NCBI GenBank assembly: GCA_030674185.1
Contig: CM060307.1
Location: forward strand, 46,086,181 to 46,150,180
Source: Monoplex corrugatus
Taxonomy: Eukaryota; Mollusca; Gastropoda; Littorinimorpha; Ranellidae
Direction of reading: 5' to 3'
Length of the DNA stretch: 64,000 nucleotides
Below, piece after piece: positions 47,545-58,869 of the stretch. How positions within the stretch are numbered: the first letter of the stretch is position 1; the number at the start of each line of letters is the position of its first letter. Under the pieces are notes generated by a model. The model was not told the origin of the DNA. It did no database searches and was given only the letters and a program-made list of their open reading frames with translations. Position numbers and translations under genes: made by a program.

Positions 47545-47804
47545 AACAAATATTTACTGTAAGCCAAAAACAAAATACCTTGAGCAAATAACAAGAGGTA
47601 ACAAACTCCCCCTCAGCACCGGTTCTCAAAATTTTCAGTGAAGAGTCAGAAGTGGTCAGTAATGTGTTGAAAAGCCAAGATACCGTGCAGGCATGTCGTG
47701 CATGTCGTAACAAGTCCCTCCGCTTTTCATCTACTCCCTCTCTTACGCGCTCCTTCCAAGAAAGTGAACAAGTAAAAACTAAGTGTGATGTAAATCACAA
47801 GAAG

Positions 47805-50215
47805 TTACTGTAATAATGGGAGATTTTAATGCTAAAGTGGGACAGGATTGGGTGGAGGATATAGTTGGACCTCATAGCCTTGGTACGCAAAATGAAAGGG
47901 GAGAGAAACTTGTAGAATGGGCACAGATGAATGAGTTCATAGTAGGAAACATCTGGTTTGAGCAGCATAATAGAAGAAAATGGACTTGGATGAGTCCAGG
48001 AGATAATACCAAAACTCAGATTGACTACATCCTGATCAATAAAAGATTTAGAAATTCTTTACTGTCAGCAAAAACACTACCAGGCGCAGACTGCAACAGT
48101 GACCACAATCCTATAGTGGGAAGATTTAGGCTGAAATTGAGGAAAAGGAAACAGACCAAAAGCAACATCAAACTAAACTTTGGACTCTTAAAGACAGATG
48201 AAGTGATACGTAAAAAATTTAATGTACATGTTCAAAACAAATTCAGTGCTCTGGAAGACGTTGGTGACAGTGAGGAACAATGGACAAAGTTGAGAAATTC
48301 GATAAATGAAGCTTGTGAAGAAATCCGTAAGGCAGATAGAAAAGCAAAACAGAGCTGGATGACTAATGAAATTTTGGGCTTGATGGAGGAAAGAAGTAAG
48401 GCAAAGAGAAACGAGGAGATATACAGGAAGATAAACAAGGAGATCAGGAATAGATCCAATGAAGTTAAGGAAGCTTGGCTGAAAACAAAGTGCAAAGAAA
48501 TGGAAAACCGACACAAAACGGATCCTCAGGGTATGTACAGACGAATTGAAGAAATTGTCCACAGGAAAAATACATGCACATCAACTTGTTGCTTGAAATC
48601 GAAAGATGGCACGCTTATCATGGAAAAAGACAAAATATTAGACAAATGGGGAGAGTACATTAAAGACTTTTTGAGTATGACAGAAACGAAGAACACATTA
48701 TAAAAAAAGAACTTTGAAGGACCACCCATAATGAAAGATGAAGTTACAGCGGCACTGAAAAAGATGAAACCAGGAAAAGCCCCAGGACCAGACAACATTA
48801 CTACAGAGATGATTGAAGCCCTGGAGGAATTTAGCATAGAAAAAATAACAGTCCTCCTAAATGAAATTTACGACACTGGAAAAATCCCCAAAGGTATGTC
48901 AAAATCAATTTTCATTGCACTTCCAAAGAAGGCAGGGACTATAAAATGCGAACTCAATCGCACAATCAGTTTGATGAGTCATGTAACAAAAATCCTGTGA
49001 AGAATAATCATGATGAGGACAAGGAATAGAATCAAAAGAGAAATCGCAGAAGAACAGTGTGGATTTGTGGAAGGGAAAGGAACTATTAATGCTATATACA
49101 TCCTAAGAACTGTCATAGAGAGGTCAATTGAGATGAATAAGGATTTGTATTTATACTTTGTTGACTACACCAAGGCTTTTGATCGGGTAAGACATGATGA
49201 ATTTATCAACCAACTGGAGAGACTCAATGTTGATGGAAAAGATCTACGAATAATCAGAAATATGTACTGGGAACAAACAGCTGCAACGCGAATAGAAAAC
49301 AATATAAGCTCTTTCCAAAACATCAAAAGAGGAGTCAGACAGGGTTGTGTTTTGTCGCCAGATCTGTTTTCACTTTGCAGCGAGAAACCTAGAGGAAGAC
49401 CCTGGATTGAAGGTTGGAGGGAAAATGATAAACAACATTCAATGCGCAGATGACACCGTGCTAATTGCAGAGAGTGAAAGGGACCTACAAAACCTTGTGA
49501 ATATACTGGAAATAGAGAGCAAAGGTAAGGGGCTGGAACTAGACAGCAGGAGGACTGAGGTCGTGGTGATCGGTGGGGGACATGGAGTCCCCACATGCAA
49601 AATGGCAGTAGATGGCGCAACCTTGACATAGGTTGATGGGTTCAAATACCTGGGAATGATCATTTCATCAGACAACAGATGCACGGAGGTGGCCGGCGGA
49701 GTCGGCCAAGCCAGGGCACCATTCAGGAAGATAACAGGCATTCTCGCCAACAAATGCCTATCAATTAACATCAGGAAGAGAGTTCTTGAATGTTATATGG
49801 AACCAATACTGTTGTATGGATGTGAGGCGTGGACGGTCAGCGGGCGTAGCCGGAGCAGGATTGAGGCAGCCGAGATGTGGTTTCTAAGAGGAATGTTGAG
49901 AGTTCCATGGACAGCAAAGAAAACAGGCAGGACAGTCTTGATGGAGGCAGACACAAGTAGATCACTCATAAGGAAGATTGGGAAAGGACAGGCAACATTT
50001 GTAGGCCATTTTGTGAGGGGGGGAGGGGATTTGGAGCACCTGGTCGCAGCGGGAGAGCTGGAGGGAGAGAGGGCGCCGGGTGGACCCGGGGAGAGAGTGC
50101 TGGACGGACTTGCAGAGTGGCTGGGGACAGGGGGGTGGAGGAGATGCTAGGGGCAACGAGAGATAGATGGAATCCATGATCGCCAACGCCATGCGGCAGG
50201 GCACCTGATGATGAT
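47805..50215 (+). mobile_element. RTE/BovB-like LINE, 5'-truncated within the endonuclease, (ATG)n tail
   Basis: Begins within the endonuclease (EVTVIMGDFNAKVG) and ends in cacctgatgatgatgatgg (50199-50220), followed by a G-run. It sits between ORF1 and ORF2 of the 2A-bearing LINE on the same strand. A clear target duplication is not evident; aagaa occurs at both edges but is too short to rely on. Confidence 0.9.
47816..50150 (+). pseudogene. RTE-like endonuclease/reverse transcriptase
   Basis: Endonuclease part: MGDFNAKVG (47816), QIDYILINKRFRN and GADCNSDHNPIVGRF, the Asp-His catalytic end of APE nucleases. RT part: KMKPGKAPGPDNITTEM, GFVEGKGTINAIYILR, palm A motif FVDYTKAFDRVRHDEF, GVRQGCVLSPDLFSL, and CADD (49443-49454) in place of YADD; both Asp are kept. 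After it: SDNRCTEVAGGVGQA, CLSINIRKRVLECYMEP, LLYGCEAWTV and AAEMWFLRGMLRVPW. Breaks are few: in-frame TAA 48701-48703, TGA 48998-49000 and TAG 49629-49631, plus one frameshift near 49380, where about 11 bases present in the 7298 copy are missing. The product would nick DNA and copy its RNA; this copy cannot. The family is widespread in molluscs and often labelled craniofacial development protein 2-like. Confidence 0.9.
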
Positions 50216-50334
50216 GATGGGGGGGGGGTATATTTCCAAGATAATTTTGAAGAATGTATGAATGCGAAGCAAAGCAGAAACAAAGGTGAAAATACATGTA
50301 TACCAAATGGTCAAAGAACAATAAGAAACAACTG

Positions 50335-51153
50335 AACTTAGTCATTGTCTTTTCTTCAATGGAATGTGGAAGGTCTCCTATCTAAACTTAACGATAGAAT
50401 GTTTATCAAGTATATTACCTCTTTTGACTTTGTATTGTGGAAACTTTCGTGGAATACCTATAAAGCCATTTATTTCCAAACTATACGATGTTTTGTAAAC
50501 CAGCTTTGGAGCTGTCAAAACAAGGTAGGCGATCGGGGTGTGTGATATGTTTAATTAAAACTGATTTGGTCCCATATGTTAAAGAACTTACATGCGACCA
50601 AGATAATATGTTGTGTTTTTTGCTCGACAAAACTTTGTTTGGTTTTGAAAAAAGTATACTTTATCTGTGTGTATATATTCCTCCTATCAATTCTCCTTAT
50701 TATACGACTTTTGATGTTGAAAATGGTATTGTGTGTTTAGAGGATGTATTAGCGGAAAAACTTATGTCAATTGATAATGTTGATATTCTTCTAAGTGGAG
50801 ATTTAAATGCCAGGACATCAAAGATATTTCCTGTCAACTGTAGTCAGTTTGATATGCCTATTTTTAGTAAAGAAAATGAAAATGTGAATCTGACAGGACA
50901 GTCAGAAGATTCAGTGCTGAATTTGTATGGCAAAATGCTGTTGAATCTATGTGTTGCTTTTGGCTTGTTTATTTTGAATGGAGTATGTAATGGCGACCTT
51001 CATTGTCGTTACACATTCATTTCAGACATAGGCAACAGTGTGAACGATTATTTTTTAGCCTCTGAAAATTTATTTACTACGGTTCAAAAATGCTGCAGAT
51101 TGGAAGTTTCCGAAATGATAGACTCAACATCAACCTATAGAATTTTGTTTTGA
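50335..51153 (+). pseudogene. 2A-LINE ORF2, APE-type endonuclease region
   Basis: Opens with SLSFLQWNVEGLLSKLNDR (N-motif region with the catalytic Asn, WNVEGL), then SFDFVL where these enzymes have the first Glu-bearing strand. A frame shift near 50450 moves to a second frame with GCVICLIKTDLVPYV, ILYLCVYIPP, VDILLSGDLNARTSK (the GDxNA motif) and FGLFILNGVCNGD. The His end (SDH) has been lost or shifted after 51120. It is the N-terminal endonuclease of the LINE whose ORF1 lies at 46517. Confidence 0.75.
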
Positions 51154-51205
51154 TACCAACAACTACATAAGGTCCGACACAGAAGTCGGCAACGACAATA
51201 AGAAA

Positions 51206-51568
51206 ATGTGTGTCGTCAAATATGTATGGAATTCTGATAATGCCCAACAATGTTATAACAATATTCGTTCTATAGAAACGGAGCAAACACTTCACCATGC
51301 TACTGAATTAATGAATGCTGATGTCAATGAAGCTTTGGAAAAATTCAATTGTTGTATAAGACAGCAAACTGAATGTATGAAAAAGAAAATTTTCATCAAA
51401 CAGAAATCGGAAGTATGGTATGATGATGGATGTAAAGCTCTTAGGCGGACAGTCAGAAGACAGTTGAGGGTGTTTAAAAAGTCGTTAAAGTCTGAAGATA
51501 GACCCATGTTTTGTCAGATTAAGAAGGGAATATACAAATTTATTACACAGAAAAAGAAAGGAACATAA
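51206..51568 (+). pseudogene. 2A-LINE ORF2, linker between endonuclease and RT
   Basis: 120 open codons: WNSDNAQQCYNNIRS, FNCCIRQQTECMKKK and KSEVWYDDGCKALRRTVRRQLR. The W(Y/F)D-C...R pattern is typical of the linker that precedes RT in many LINEs. It is in the same frame as the next segment, separated by stops at 51566-51571. Confidence 0.7.
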
Positions 51569-51616
51569 TAACATAATTTTAAACAATCTTACAATGTACG
51601 TGGATAACCAGAAAAA

Positions 51617-52513
51617 ATGCTGACATTACATCGTAAAATTTCTAGTAAAAAGATATTTCAACCTAACATGATTACCGTTCAAAATTGGTTTCAGCATTTC
51701 AAAGGTATCCTTGACAAAGTGAATTATCCCTGTGAGAGTGTTATTATTAACAGCGATGTCTCTGGTCGTGTTTTGGATGACTTTGATTGTGATGATGGTG
51801 ATAATTGTGGTGGTGATGATAATGGTGGTGGCGTTGATGATGTTGATGGTTACGATAGTGTTGACAGGGATGTTTCAGATGGTAATGATGATGATAGTGA
51901 TGATGCTTTAAATCGCCCTATTTCAAAAGAAGAAGTTTTATTATCATTAAGAAAACTGAAATGTGGAAAAGCAACAGGACCAGATTGTATACTTGGGGAG
52001 CTCTTGAAAAATGGAGGAGATGAGGTGGTGAATTTTCTAGTTGAATTTTTCAATGTTTTATTCAATACTGTCAACATCCCGATAACTAGACAGAATCCAT
52101 CATTCTTCGTTTATTTAAAAAGGGAAACGCCAGTGATCCTAGTAACTACAGAGGTATTTCTTCGAGTAACATCAGCACCAAACTGTACAGCTCAGTTATC
52201 AATTCAAGGTTACAGGAATGGCTTGACCACAACAATATCACAGGCGAATACCAGGCAGGTTTCAAAGAGAATTGTTCAACAGCTGATCACATGTTCACGT
52301 TACTGGCAATTATCCAGAAACAATTCACCTATAACAGAAAACTATAATTATGTGGCTTTCATTGACTTCGAAAAGGTGTTTGATTCAATTTCAAGAAAAC
52401 TTATGTGGCCTATACTGTTAAAGAATGGTATTAAAGATAAGATATATAGATGTGTCAAAAGTAATGTATGCTTCTGTGAAAGCAAGAGTGCGATGTGGTA
52501 CAAAGTTTACTAG
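51617..52513 (+). pseudogene. 2A-LINE ORF2, RT fingers and palm A motif
   Basis: Starts MLTLHRKISSKKIFQ; WFQHFKGILDKV; then an Asp-rich insertion of about 50 residues encoded by imperfect gat/ggt repeats (51775-51905), which looks like a microsatellite expansion inside the ORF; then ISKEEVLLSLRKLKCGKATG-PD, the entry to RT. The central part (52100-52330) is shifted relative to the expected RT frame. The A motif reads FIDFEKVFDSI (52358-52390), with the catalytic Asp kept. Confidence 0.75.
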
Positions 52514-52732
52514 TTGCATTATTTGTACAAATGGAGTGAAACAAGGCGATGTGTATAGTCCCATTCTTTTTTCTTTGTTTCTTAATGAACTTGCTCTCAA
52601 AATAATTAATAATGGTAGACACGGCGCAAACCTGAGTAATGAATTGATCGAATTATTTATCCTATTGTTTGCTGATAACATTGTTTATTATCAAAAACTG
52701 CAGTTGGTTTACAGACACGACTAAACAGCCAT
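52425..52732 (+). pseudogene. 2A-LINE ORF2, RT palm C motif
   Basis: In another frame: VRCGTKFTSCIICTNGVKQG, DVYSPILFSLFLNELA, then LLFADNIVYY. The catalytic FADD pair reads FADN at 52668-52679, so the second Asp is lost and the enzyme would be inactive. A frame break follows near 52705. Confidence 0.75.
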
Positions 52733-52859
52733 TGCAGAGCAGCTTGCAAGTTACAACTTAAAGTAAACATGGATAAAAATAATGTAATGGTATTTTTAGC
52801 AAATACTGAGAAATGGTTTTATAACAATACAAGGATGGCTGTTGTAACCTCATATCGGT

Positions 52860-53757
52860 ATTAAGGGATATTGTTCTCAACAAGACTTAGTTTTAATTAT
52901 GCATGTCAAGATTTAGCAAGTAGAGCAAAACGAGCTGCCTTCAGTATTCTAAATAAACTAAACAAATTAAACAGTAATTCGTTTAAAATTATTTTTGAAA
53001 ATGTTTGATACTCAAATTCAACCAATTTTACTGTATAATTCAGAAATATGGGGTTTAGAGAAAGCGGCTTTGGTGATTGAAAGTGTTCAATTGTTTATGT
53101 TGAAAAAATACATAGGGGTCAACATTAGAACACCAAACGATTTCATCTATGGTGAGTTGGCAAGATTTCCCTTAACTATAAACTCAATCGTTTGTTGTAT
53201 TCGATATTGGCTAAAACTAACGATATTGAGTGAAGAGAGATTGCCTTAAAAGGCATATAAAATGCTATTAAATTTAGCCAACAGAGGAAATATAAATTGG
53301 CCTCAAAAGTCCGTCATATATTAAATACGTACGGTTTTTCATGCGTCTGGGAAAATCAGGGTGTGGGCTGTATAAAGTCTTTTATAAAAACTTTCAAACA
53401 AAGATTAGTTGATTGTAGATGGCAAAATTGGGATTATCATATTAATACTAGTGATGTTTTCGCACAATATAGAAAGTTTAAACAGTCACATGAGGTAGAA
53501 GCATACAGATTTATTAGATATGTGTTCACAAGATTTAGGTTTGCTTTGTCTGACTTATCAGTGCATAGATTAAGATATAAAAGACGTGATAAAGAGGCAA
53601 CAAAATGCCCATTATGTAACAGTGTTACTGATAATGAAATTCGCTTTATTGTATGTTGTGGAGCCGTTGAGGATCGGAGATGCCTGCTAATTCAGCCAAA
53701 GTACTACTATAAACCAAATGATTTCAGGTTAACAATGCTCATGGCTTCAAAAAAATG
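52860..53757 (+). pseudogene. 2A-LINE ORF2, C-terminal region with degraded Cys motif
   Basis: Segments in two frames: RLSFNYACQDLASRAKRA and IQPILLYNSEIWGLEKAA (52995-53249), then MASKVRHILNTYGFSCVW to the end (53297-53757). The end has KCPLCNSVTDNEIRFIVCC, equivalent to the C-x2-C-...-H-x4-C knuckle of LINE C-termini but with the His replaced by Arg. The 3' UTR runs from 53758 to the tail. Confidence 0.75.
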
Positions 53758-54023
53758 AGCGTACAATTAGACATTTGGCAACATATAAAGCTTTCAAAAG
53801 AAGAGAGTTTGTCTTATCATTTAGTTGAATTTTTGTGATGTGTGTCCATTAAACCTATTTATATATTCCTATTGTATTATTGAAGTTAGACTGTGAGTCC
53901 TATATTGTAATCATTTCGAATTTGAAGTATGCATTATCAAAGAACGACTATGTATTATATTCTGTGTTTGTATAATGCTTATAATGTGTTCACATCCCTT
54001 CAAATGGGGCTTTGGCCTTACTG

Positions 54024-54056
54024 AATAAATTTCTGATTCTGATTCTGATTCTGATT
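54024..54056 (+). other. LINE polyadenylation signal and (TTCTGA)n tail
   Basis: AATAAA at 54024-54029, followed within two bases by four TTCTGA units. It marks the 3' end of the 2A-bearing LINE. Confidence 0.75.
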
Positions 54057-54057
54057 A

Positions 54058-54059
<2 letters not shown>

Positions 54060-54156
<97 letters not shown>

Positions 54157-54294
54157 GTCTCTCTCTGTCTCTTTGTGTCTCTCTTTGTGTCTCCCTCTGT
54201 ATCTGTCTCTATCTTTGCCTCTCTCTGTGTCTCTATTTGTCTCTCTGTCTCTGTCTCTCTCTCTCTGTCTCTCTCTCTGTCTCTCTCTCTCTGT

Positions 54295-54370
<76 letters not shown>

Positions 54371-54569
54371 CTCTCTGTATCTCTTTCTCTTTATCTCTGT
54401 ATCTCTGTCTGTCTGTCTGTCTCTCTGTATGTCTGTATCTCTGTCTCTCTCTTTCTTTCTCTCTCTCTCTCTTCTCTTCTCTTCTCTTCTCCTCTCTAAA
54501 CTCTCTCTGTCTCTCTCTCTTTCTATCTCTCTCTCTCTTTCTCTCTGTATCTCTCTGTCTCTATCTCTG

Positions 54570-54618
<49 letters not shown>

Positions 54619-54632
54619 CCCCCCCCCTCCTG
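54060..54632. repeat. (CT)n and (TG)n compound microsatellite
   Basis: CT, then CTGT/CTAT, then TG (54299-54369), then CT, ending in C9. Confidence 0.95.
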
Positions 54633-54684
54633 ACGACATCTCCACTGACACGGGGCAGAACTATCAAATAAACTATTTAGTGTT

Positions 54685-54897
54685 GTCAGAGTTGTCTGTC
54701 CGAAGAAAGCATCATGTCCACATTGCTTGACAGTTCCAGAAACAACCAGCCACCTCCTACTTCAATGTGAAGCACACGCTGAACTTAGAAACAGACATCT
54801 GCCTTTGTCTGGGCATCAAGATAATCTGCCAGTCATTAGGTTCATCAATCGTTTTAATAATGACTCTCATAATCATCTTGTAAAATTGTCTAGATAA
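54685..54897 (+). pseudogene. Non-LTR RT C-terminal Cys/His knuckle fragment
   Basis: A continuous frame to TAA 54895-54897 contains CPHCLTVPETTSHLLLQC, a C-x2-C-x10-H-x4-C knuckle as found at the ends of many LINE ORF2 proteins, then EAHAELRNRHL. Cys and His are all present here, unlike at 53630. The last 85 bases of this frame are the first unit of the 101-bp array. The rest of the LINE is absent. Confidence 0.75.
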
Positions 54898-55318
54898 ATC
54901 GTGTTATGTTTAGGCATCAAGATAATCTGCCAGTCATTAGGTTCATCAATCGTTTTAATAATGACTCTCATAATCATCTTGTAAAATTGTCTAGATAAAT
55001 CGTGTTATGTTTAGGCATCAAGATAATCTGCCAGTCATTAGGTTCATCAATCGTTTTAATAATGACTCTCATAATCATCTTGTAAAATTGTCTAGATAAA
55101 TCGTGTTATGTTTAGGCATCAAGATAATCTGCCAGTCATTAGGTTCATCAATCGTTTTAATAATGACTCTCATAATCATCTTGTAAAATTGTCCAGATAA
55201 ATCGTGTTATGTTTAGGCATCAAGATAATCTGCCAGTCATTAGGTTCATCAATCGTTTTAATAATGACTCTCATAATCATCTTGTAAAATTGTCTAGATA
55301 AATGGGTGTTATGTTTAG
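54813..55318 (+). repeat. 101-bp tandem array, five nearly identical units
   Basis: Unit starts at 54813, 54914, 55015, 55116 and 55217, with a truncated sixth at 55319. Units are almost identical; one T-to-C change at about 55192 and a small indel in the last unit are the only differences I see. Each unit spans the last codons, stop codon and start of the 3' UTR of the LINE fragment above. Confidence 0.95.
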
Positions 55319-55339
55319 GCATCAAGATAATCTGCCGTT

Positions 55340-56120
55340 CAATAAGCTCCCCAAACTTTTGAGCAATGACCTTCATAATCATCAAGGGAAAAACCTGCTG
55401 GCTGCTCGGAAAGACGGCAAACTTGGGATCACTTTCGGGGCGTGTCAGACCTTGCTGAACAGCAAAACGGGCTGTGTCTGGAGCATCATGTCTGACCAAT
55501 TTTGCGACCCTTTCAAACACTCACTGTGGTTGAAGTAAGGCGAGTTGGAAGCCTCCGACTACTAACTGTCGACAGGAAAGGAGCTGACAGCTATGCGAGC
55601 TGGTGGCAGGGCGGGCTGCCCGAAAGAGAGATGGAGGCCAGAGTGGGGCGAGAGAGGGGTCTTCCAGTCTCTCTTGGTCTGGTGGCTGGGCTGGACCTGG
55701 TCGGTACGCATTGTGTGGCTATGTCCCGGGATTTGTCACCTCCCCACCTTGCCATTCTGTTTGTATACAAGGTAACTGATGACTGGATCTGAATGGGTCA
55801 TGCAACGCATGGACAGGCCCCCCCCCCTCCCCTTTTTTTATGAAATTTCTATCGAGTGGCATCAGCAGCTTGGGAGGTGGTTGTCCGAAGAATGGCGAGG
55901 CATTAGTGCTCTGGACCCCATCCGCACCCTCGTGGTGTTTCTGGTTTATTGTAAACATCTTAGCTTTTGAAATCCCAACTGCTCCGATGGAAGATGTAAA
56001 CTGATAGTGTTCGTTCATCGACTTTCTCGTCACACTATGGAAAAAAGTCGACGGCTTAACGGGAAACGGACCCTGAAATCTCGAGTTTAGTTACGTCTGA
56101 ACCATTCCGCAACTCTTCTC
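55340..56120. other. Non-coding stretch, no recognised feature
   Basis: GC-richer than its surroundings, with frames of 80-100 codons but no domain I recognise. A C9 run lies at about 55818. Confidence 0.4.
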
Positions 56121-56123
56121 CGC

Positions 56124-56185
56124 CTAACCCTTTCGCTCCCTCGCACCCTATCCACCAACTGCAAAGAAGGGAGTCAAAGGGTTAA
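56124..56185 (+). mobile_element. TTAA palindromic MITE, copy 7, internally deleted
   Basis: Only outer left arm (taaccctttcgctccctcgc, accctatccaccaactgcaa) and the terminal gggagtcaaagggttaa remain. It lacks the inner palindrome. Confidence 0.8.
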
Positions 56186-56237
56186 TATTTCATTTCTCTT
56201 TTATTTCATACTTGGCCTGTCACTGTGAATCACAACA

Positions 56238-56239
<2 letters not shown>

Positions 56240-56315
<76 letters not shown>

Positions 56316-56397
56316 TGTGTGTGTGTGTGTGTGCGTGCGTGTGTGTGTGTGTGTGTGTGTGCCTGTGTGTGTGTGTGTGTGCTCTGTGTGTGTGTAT
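56240..56397. repeat. (TG)n microsatellite
   Basis: TG with rare CTG and CG units. Confidence 0.95.
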
Positions 56398-56639
56398 CCA
56401 ACCCATTACAATTATTAGATTTTAATTGGTTTGGAGTTTCTTTCTTTCTTTCTTCTTTTCCTCCTTCTTTTTCTCTTCTTCCTCCTCCTCCTCTTTCTTC
56501 ATCTTCTTTTTTTCTTTTTTTCATTTTTTTCCTTTTCTTTGTCACAATGGAACTTTTCCTAGTGAAATGTCCGCCGCTTTCTCCTGGTGAAAGCACGTCG
56601 CCATAGTACGACGCCACCATTTTTCTGCGTGTATTTCTT

Positions 56640-56854
56640 GTTGACTTATGGCCATAAACAGGTCTGAATGGAGGCAAGCTATTCCCAAGGAAACAGAAGC
56701 TTATGAAAATGAAAGACGAAATAGCCAAGTGGAAAAGCAAGCAGTAATAAAGGCCAGAACCAACCCTGCAGAGCGTTCCACTGAGTGTCCAGTATGTGGC
56801 CGCCTGTGTGCATCAGACTTTGGCCTGAGATCCCACATGAAGGTACACAAATAA
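56640..56854 (+). pseudogene. LINE ORF2 C-terminal C2H2 finger fragment
   Basis: Codons give RSEWRQAIPKETEAYENERR, a basic helical stretch, then [21 protein letters not shown], one C2H2 finger, and TAA. This arrangement closes the ORF2 of several invertebrate LINEs. A single finger with no other domain, next to simple repeats, makes a host zinc-finger gene unlikely. The 5' side (56425-56540) is a pyrimidine-rich tract. Confidence 0.65.
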
Positions 56855-56889
56855 AGTGCTAGACTGGACTTTATCGACCACGATAGTCG

Positions 56890-56892
<3 letters not shown>

Positions 56893-56950
<58 letters not shown>

Positions 56951-57048
56951 GTATATATATATACATATATGTATATACATATGTATATACATGTATGTAT
57001 GTATGTATGTATATACATGTATGTATGTATGTATGTATGTATGTATGA
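56893..57048. repeat. (TA)n then (TATG)n microsatellite
   Basis: Pure TA of about 48 bases followed by TATG units. It lies at the 3' end of the minus-strand SINE at 57050-57300 and so is likely its expanded tail. Confidence 0.93.
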
Positions 57049-57049
57049 C

Positions 57050-57300
57050 AGTGAATTGTTTCCCACAAAATGTTGCAAGGGACAACGTTTTTGGTAGCCG
57101 ATGGATGTTTTACGTGCGTTAAATACAGACTGTGTAAGGGACCTTAATTTATCGTCTCATCTAAAAGACAAGCACCCAGGCCACTGTTCAAGCTGTTGTG
57201 AAACAGGGAAGGGGGGAGGGAGGGCGGAGACGAATTGCTGTTTGATGAGGAATCAAGCCTGGATGTCTGGTGTCCTAGGGGAGAGGTGGTGGTGATTTAG
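57050..57300 (-). mobile_element. SINE, degraded
   Basis: Minus strand reads gatgagacgataaattaagg, ttaacgcacgtaaaacatcc and ttgtcccttgcaacattttg, in the order found in the SINE body at 28700-28925 and in the caenogastropod SINE I recall. Confidence 0.6.
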
Positions 57301-57415
57301 CCATCAGGCCTGACATTCCACGTTTTTGTATGGTGTTTTTTCCCCCATTAGTGCCAAGGGCAATCATATCTGCTGGCTACTTCTGTCAAATGTGGCTCCT
57401 CCGAGTTCTTATAAT

Positions 57416-57905
57416 ACGCGTGCGCGCGCGCGCGCGCGTGTGTGTGTGTGTTTGTGTGTGTTTGTGTGTGTGTTTGTGTGTGGGGGGAGTGTGTGTGGGG
57501 GGTGTCCATGTGTGTGTGTTCGTTATTTCTTTGTGTCGTGTGTGTGTTCTTCATATGTGTGTGTGTGTGTGTGTACGTGTGTGCGTGCGCGTGTGTGTGC
57601 GCACGTGTGTATTTCTGTGTGCGTATGCATGTGTGCGTGCGTGCGTGTGTGTATGTGTGAGTTTGTGTGTGTGTATGTTCGTTCGTTCGTTATTTCTTTG
57701 TGTGCGTGTGCGAGTTTGTGTTTGTTCTCTATTTAGTTGTGTGCGTTTGGATGTGCGTTTGCGTATGCGTAAGTACGTGTGCGTGTGTGTGTACATGCGT
57801 GTGTGTTCGTTCGTTATTTCTGTGTGTGTATGTGTGAGTGTGTGAGTGTGTGAATGTGTGTGTACGTACGTGCGTGTGTGTGTGTCTGAATGTGCGCGTA
57901 CGTAT
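57416..57905. repeat. (TG)n/(CG)n imperfect microsatellite
   Basis: Begins with alternating (GC)n at 57420-57438, then TG with CG, TTCG and ATG variants. Confidence 0.92.
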
Positions 57906-58104
57906 GCTCCAACACAAATCAAGCAAATCTTCTTAACCTTCACGACCATGTTTATCTGATTAACATCCCTCCTTGTGGATGCGAGAGAACAAAACGCATA
58001 ATGTACGCTAAACTCCTGGACTGATACAACGCCTACTGGAAGCACTTTGTACATTAACCACGGCCTTCGTCAGGTCTTCCGCTATCCCCAGTAACAGGCA
58101 AAGC

Positions 58105-58576
58105 TACAGCTAATGCTCATCACCATCATCACTGTCATATGCCTTGCCGCATGGTGTTGGCGATCATGGCCCTCCATATGAAGCTATCATTTGTCGCTGC
58201 AAGTACATCTCCCATCCTCTCTGCCATCATAATCATCACGTGCTCTGCTGCATGGCGTTGGCGATCATGAAACGAATCTGTCATTTGTCGCCGCAAGTAC
58301 ATCTCCCACCCTTTCTGTCTTCATCCACTGCGCAAGTCCGTCCATTATTTTCTTCCTGAGTCTAACTGATGCATTTCCCCTCCAGCTTTCCTGTTGTGAC
58401 TAGATGCTCATTCTCCTGCCTCACAAAATGTCCTATAAATGTTGCTTGTCTTTTCCTAATCTTCTTCAGTAATGTTTGTGTTTTTTTTATTTTATCTTAT
58501 TTGTTTATTTGTGTGTGTACGCGGGCGCGCGCGCGCGGGGCGCGGGGCGCGCGCGTGTGTGTGTGTGTGTGTGTGT

Positions 58577-58618
<42 letters not shown>

Positions 58619-58850
58619 GTGTTTGCCTCTTTCAAGACTGTCTCGTTTGTTTTCTTTCCTGTCCATGGAACTCTTAATATTCTTCTAAGAAACCACATTT
58701 CAGCTGCCTCAGTCTTGCTCTGACTTTGCATGTTGATTGTCCAGGCTTTGCATCCGTATAACAGTATTGGTTCTACATAACACTGAAGAACTCTCTTCCT
58801 GATGTCAGTTGATAGGCATTTGTTGGTAAGAACACATTTCATGCTCGTCT
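58105..58850 (-). mobile_element. RTE-like LINE 3' fragment with tandem 3' ends and a TG expansion
   Basis: Two neighbouring copies of the 3' end (ccgcatggtgttggcgatca at 58147 and tgcatggcgttggcgatcat at 58250). Further 5' in the element (minus strand) the codons give LTNKCLSTDIRKRVLQCYVE, ILLYGCKAW and AAEMWFLRRILRVPW. A TG/GC tract (58511-58620) has expanded inside the element. Confidence 0.85.
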
Positions 58851-58869
58851 AACTAAATAACTAAAAGTT

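Noticed and set aside
56648..56854. Host C2H2 zinc-finger gene
   Set aside because: A single finger after a basic stretch that resembles a LINE ORF2 end, 68 codons, no other exon.
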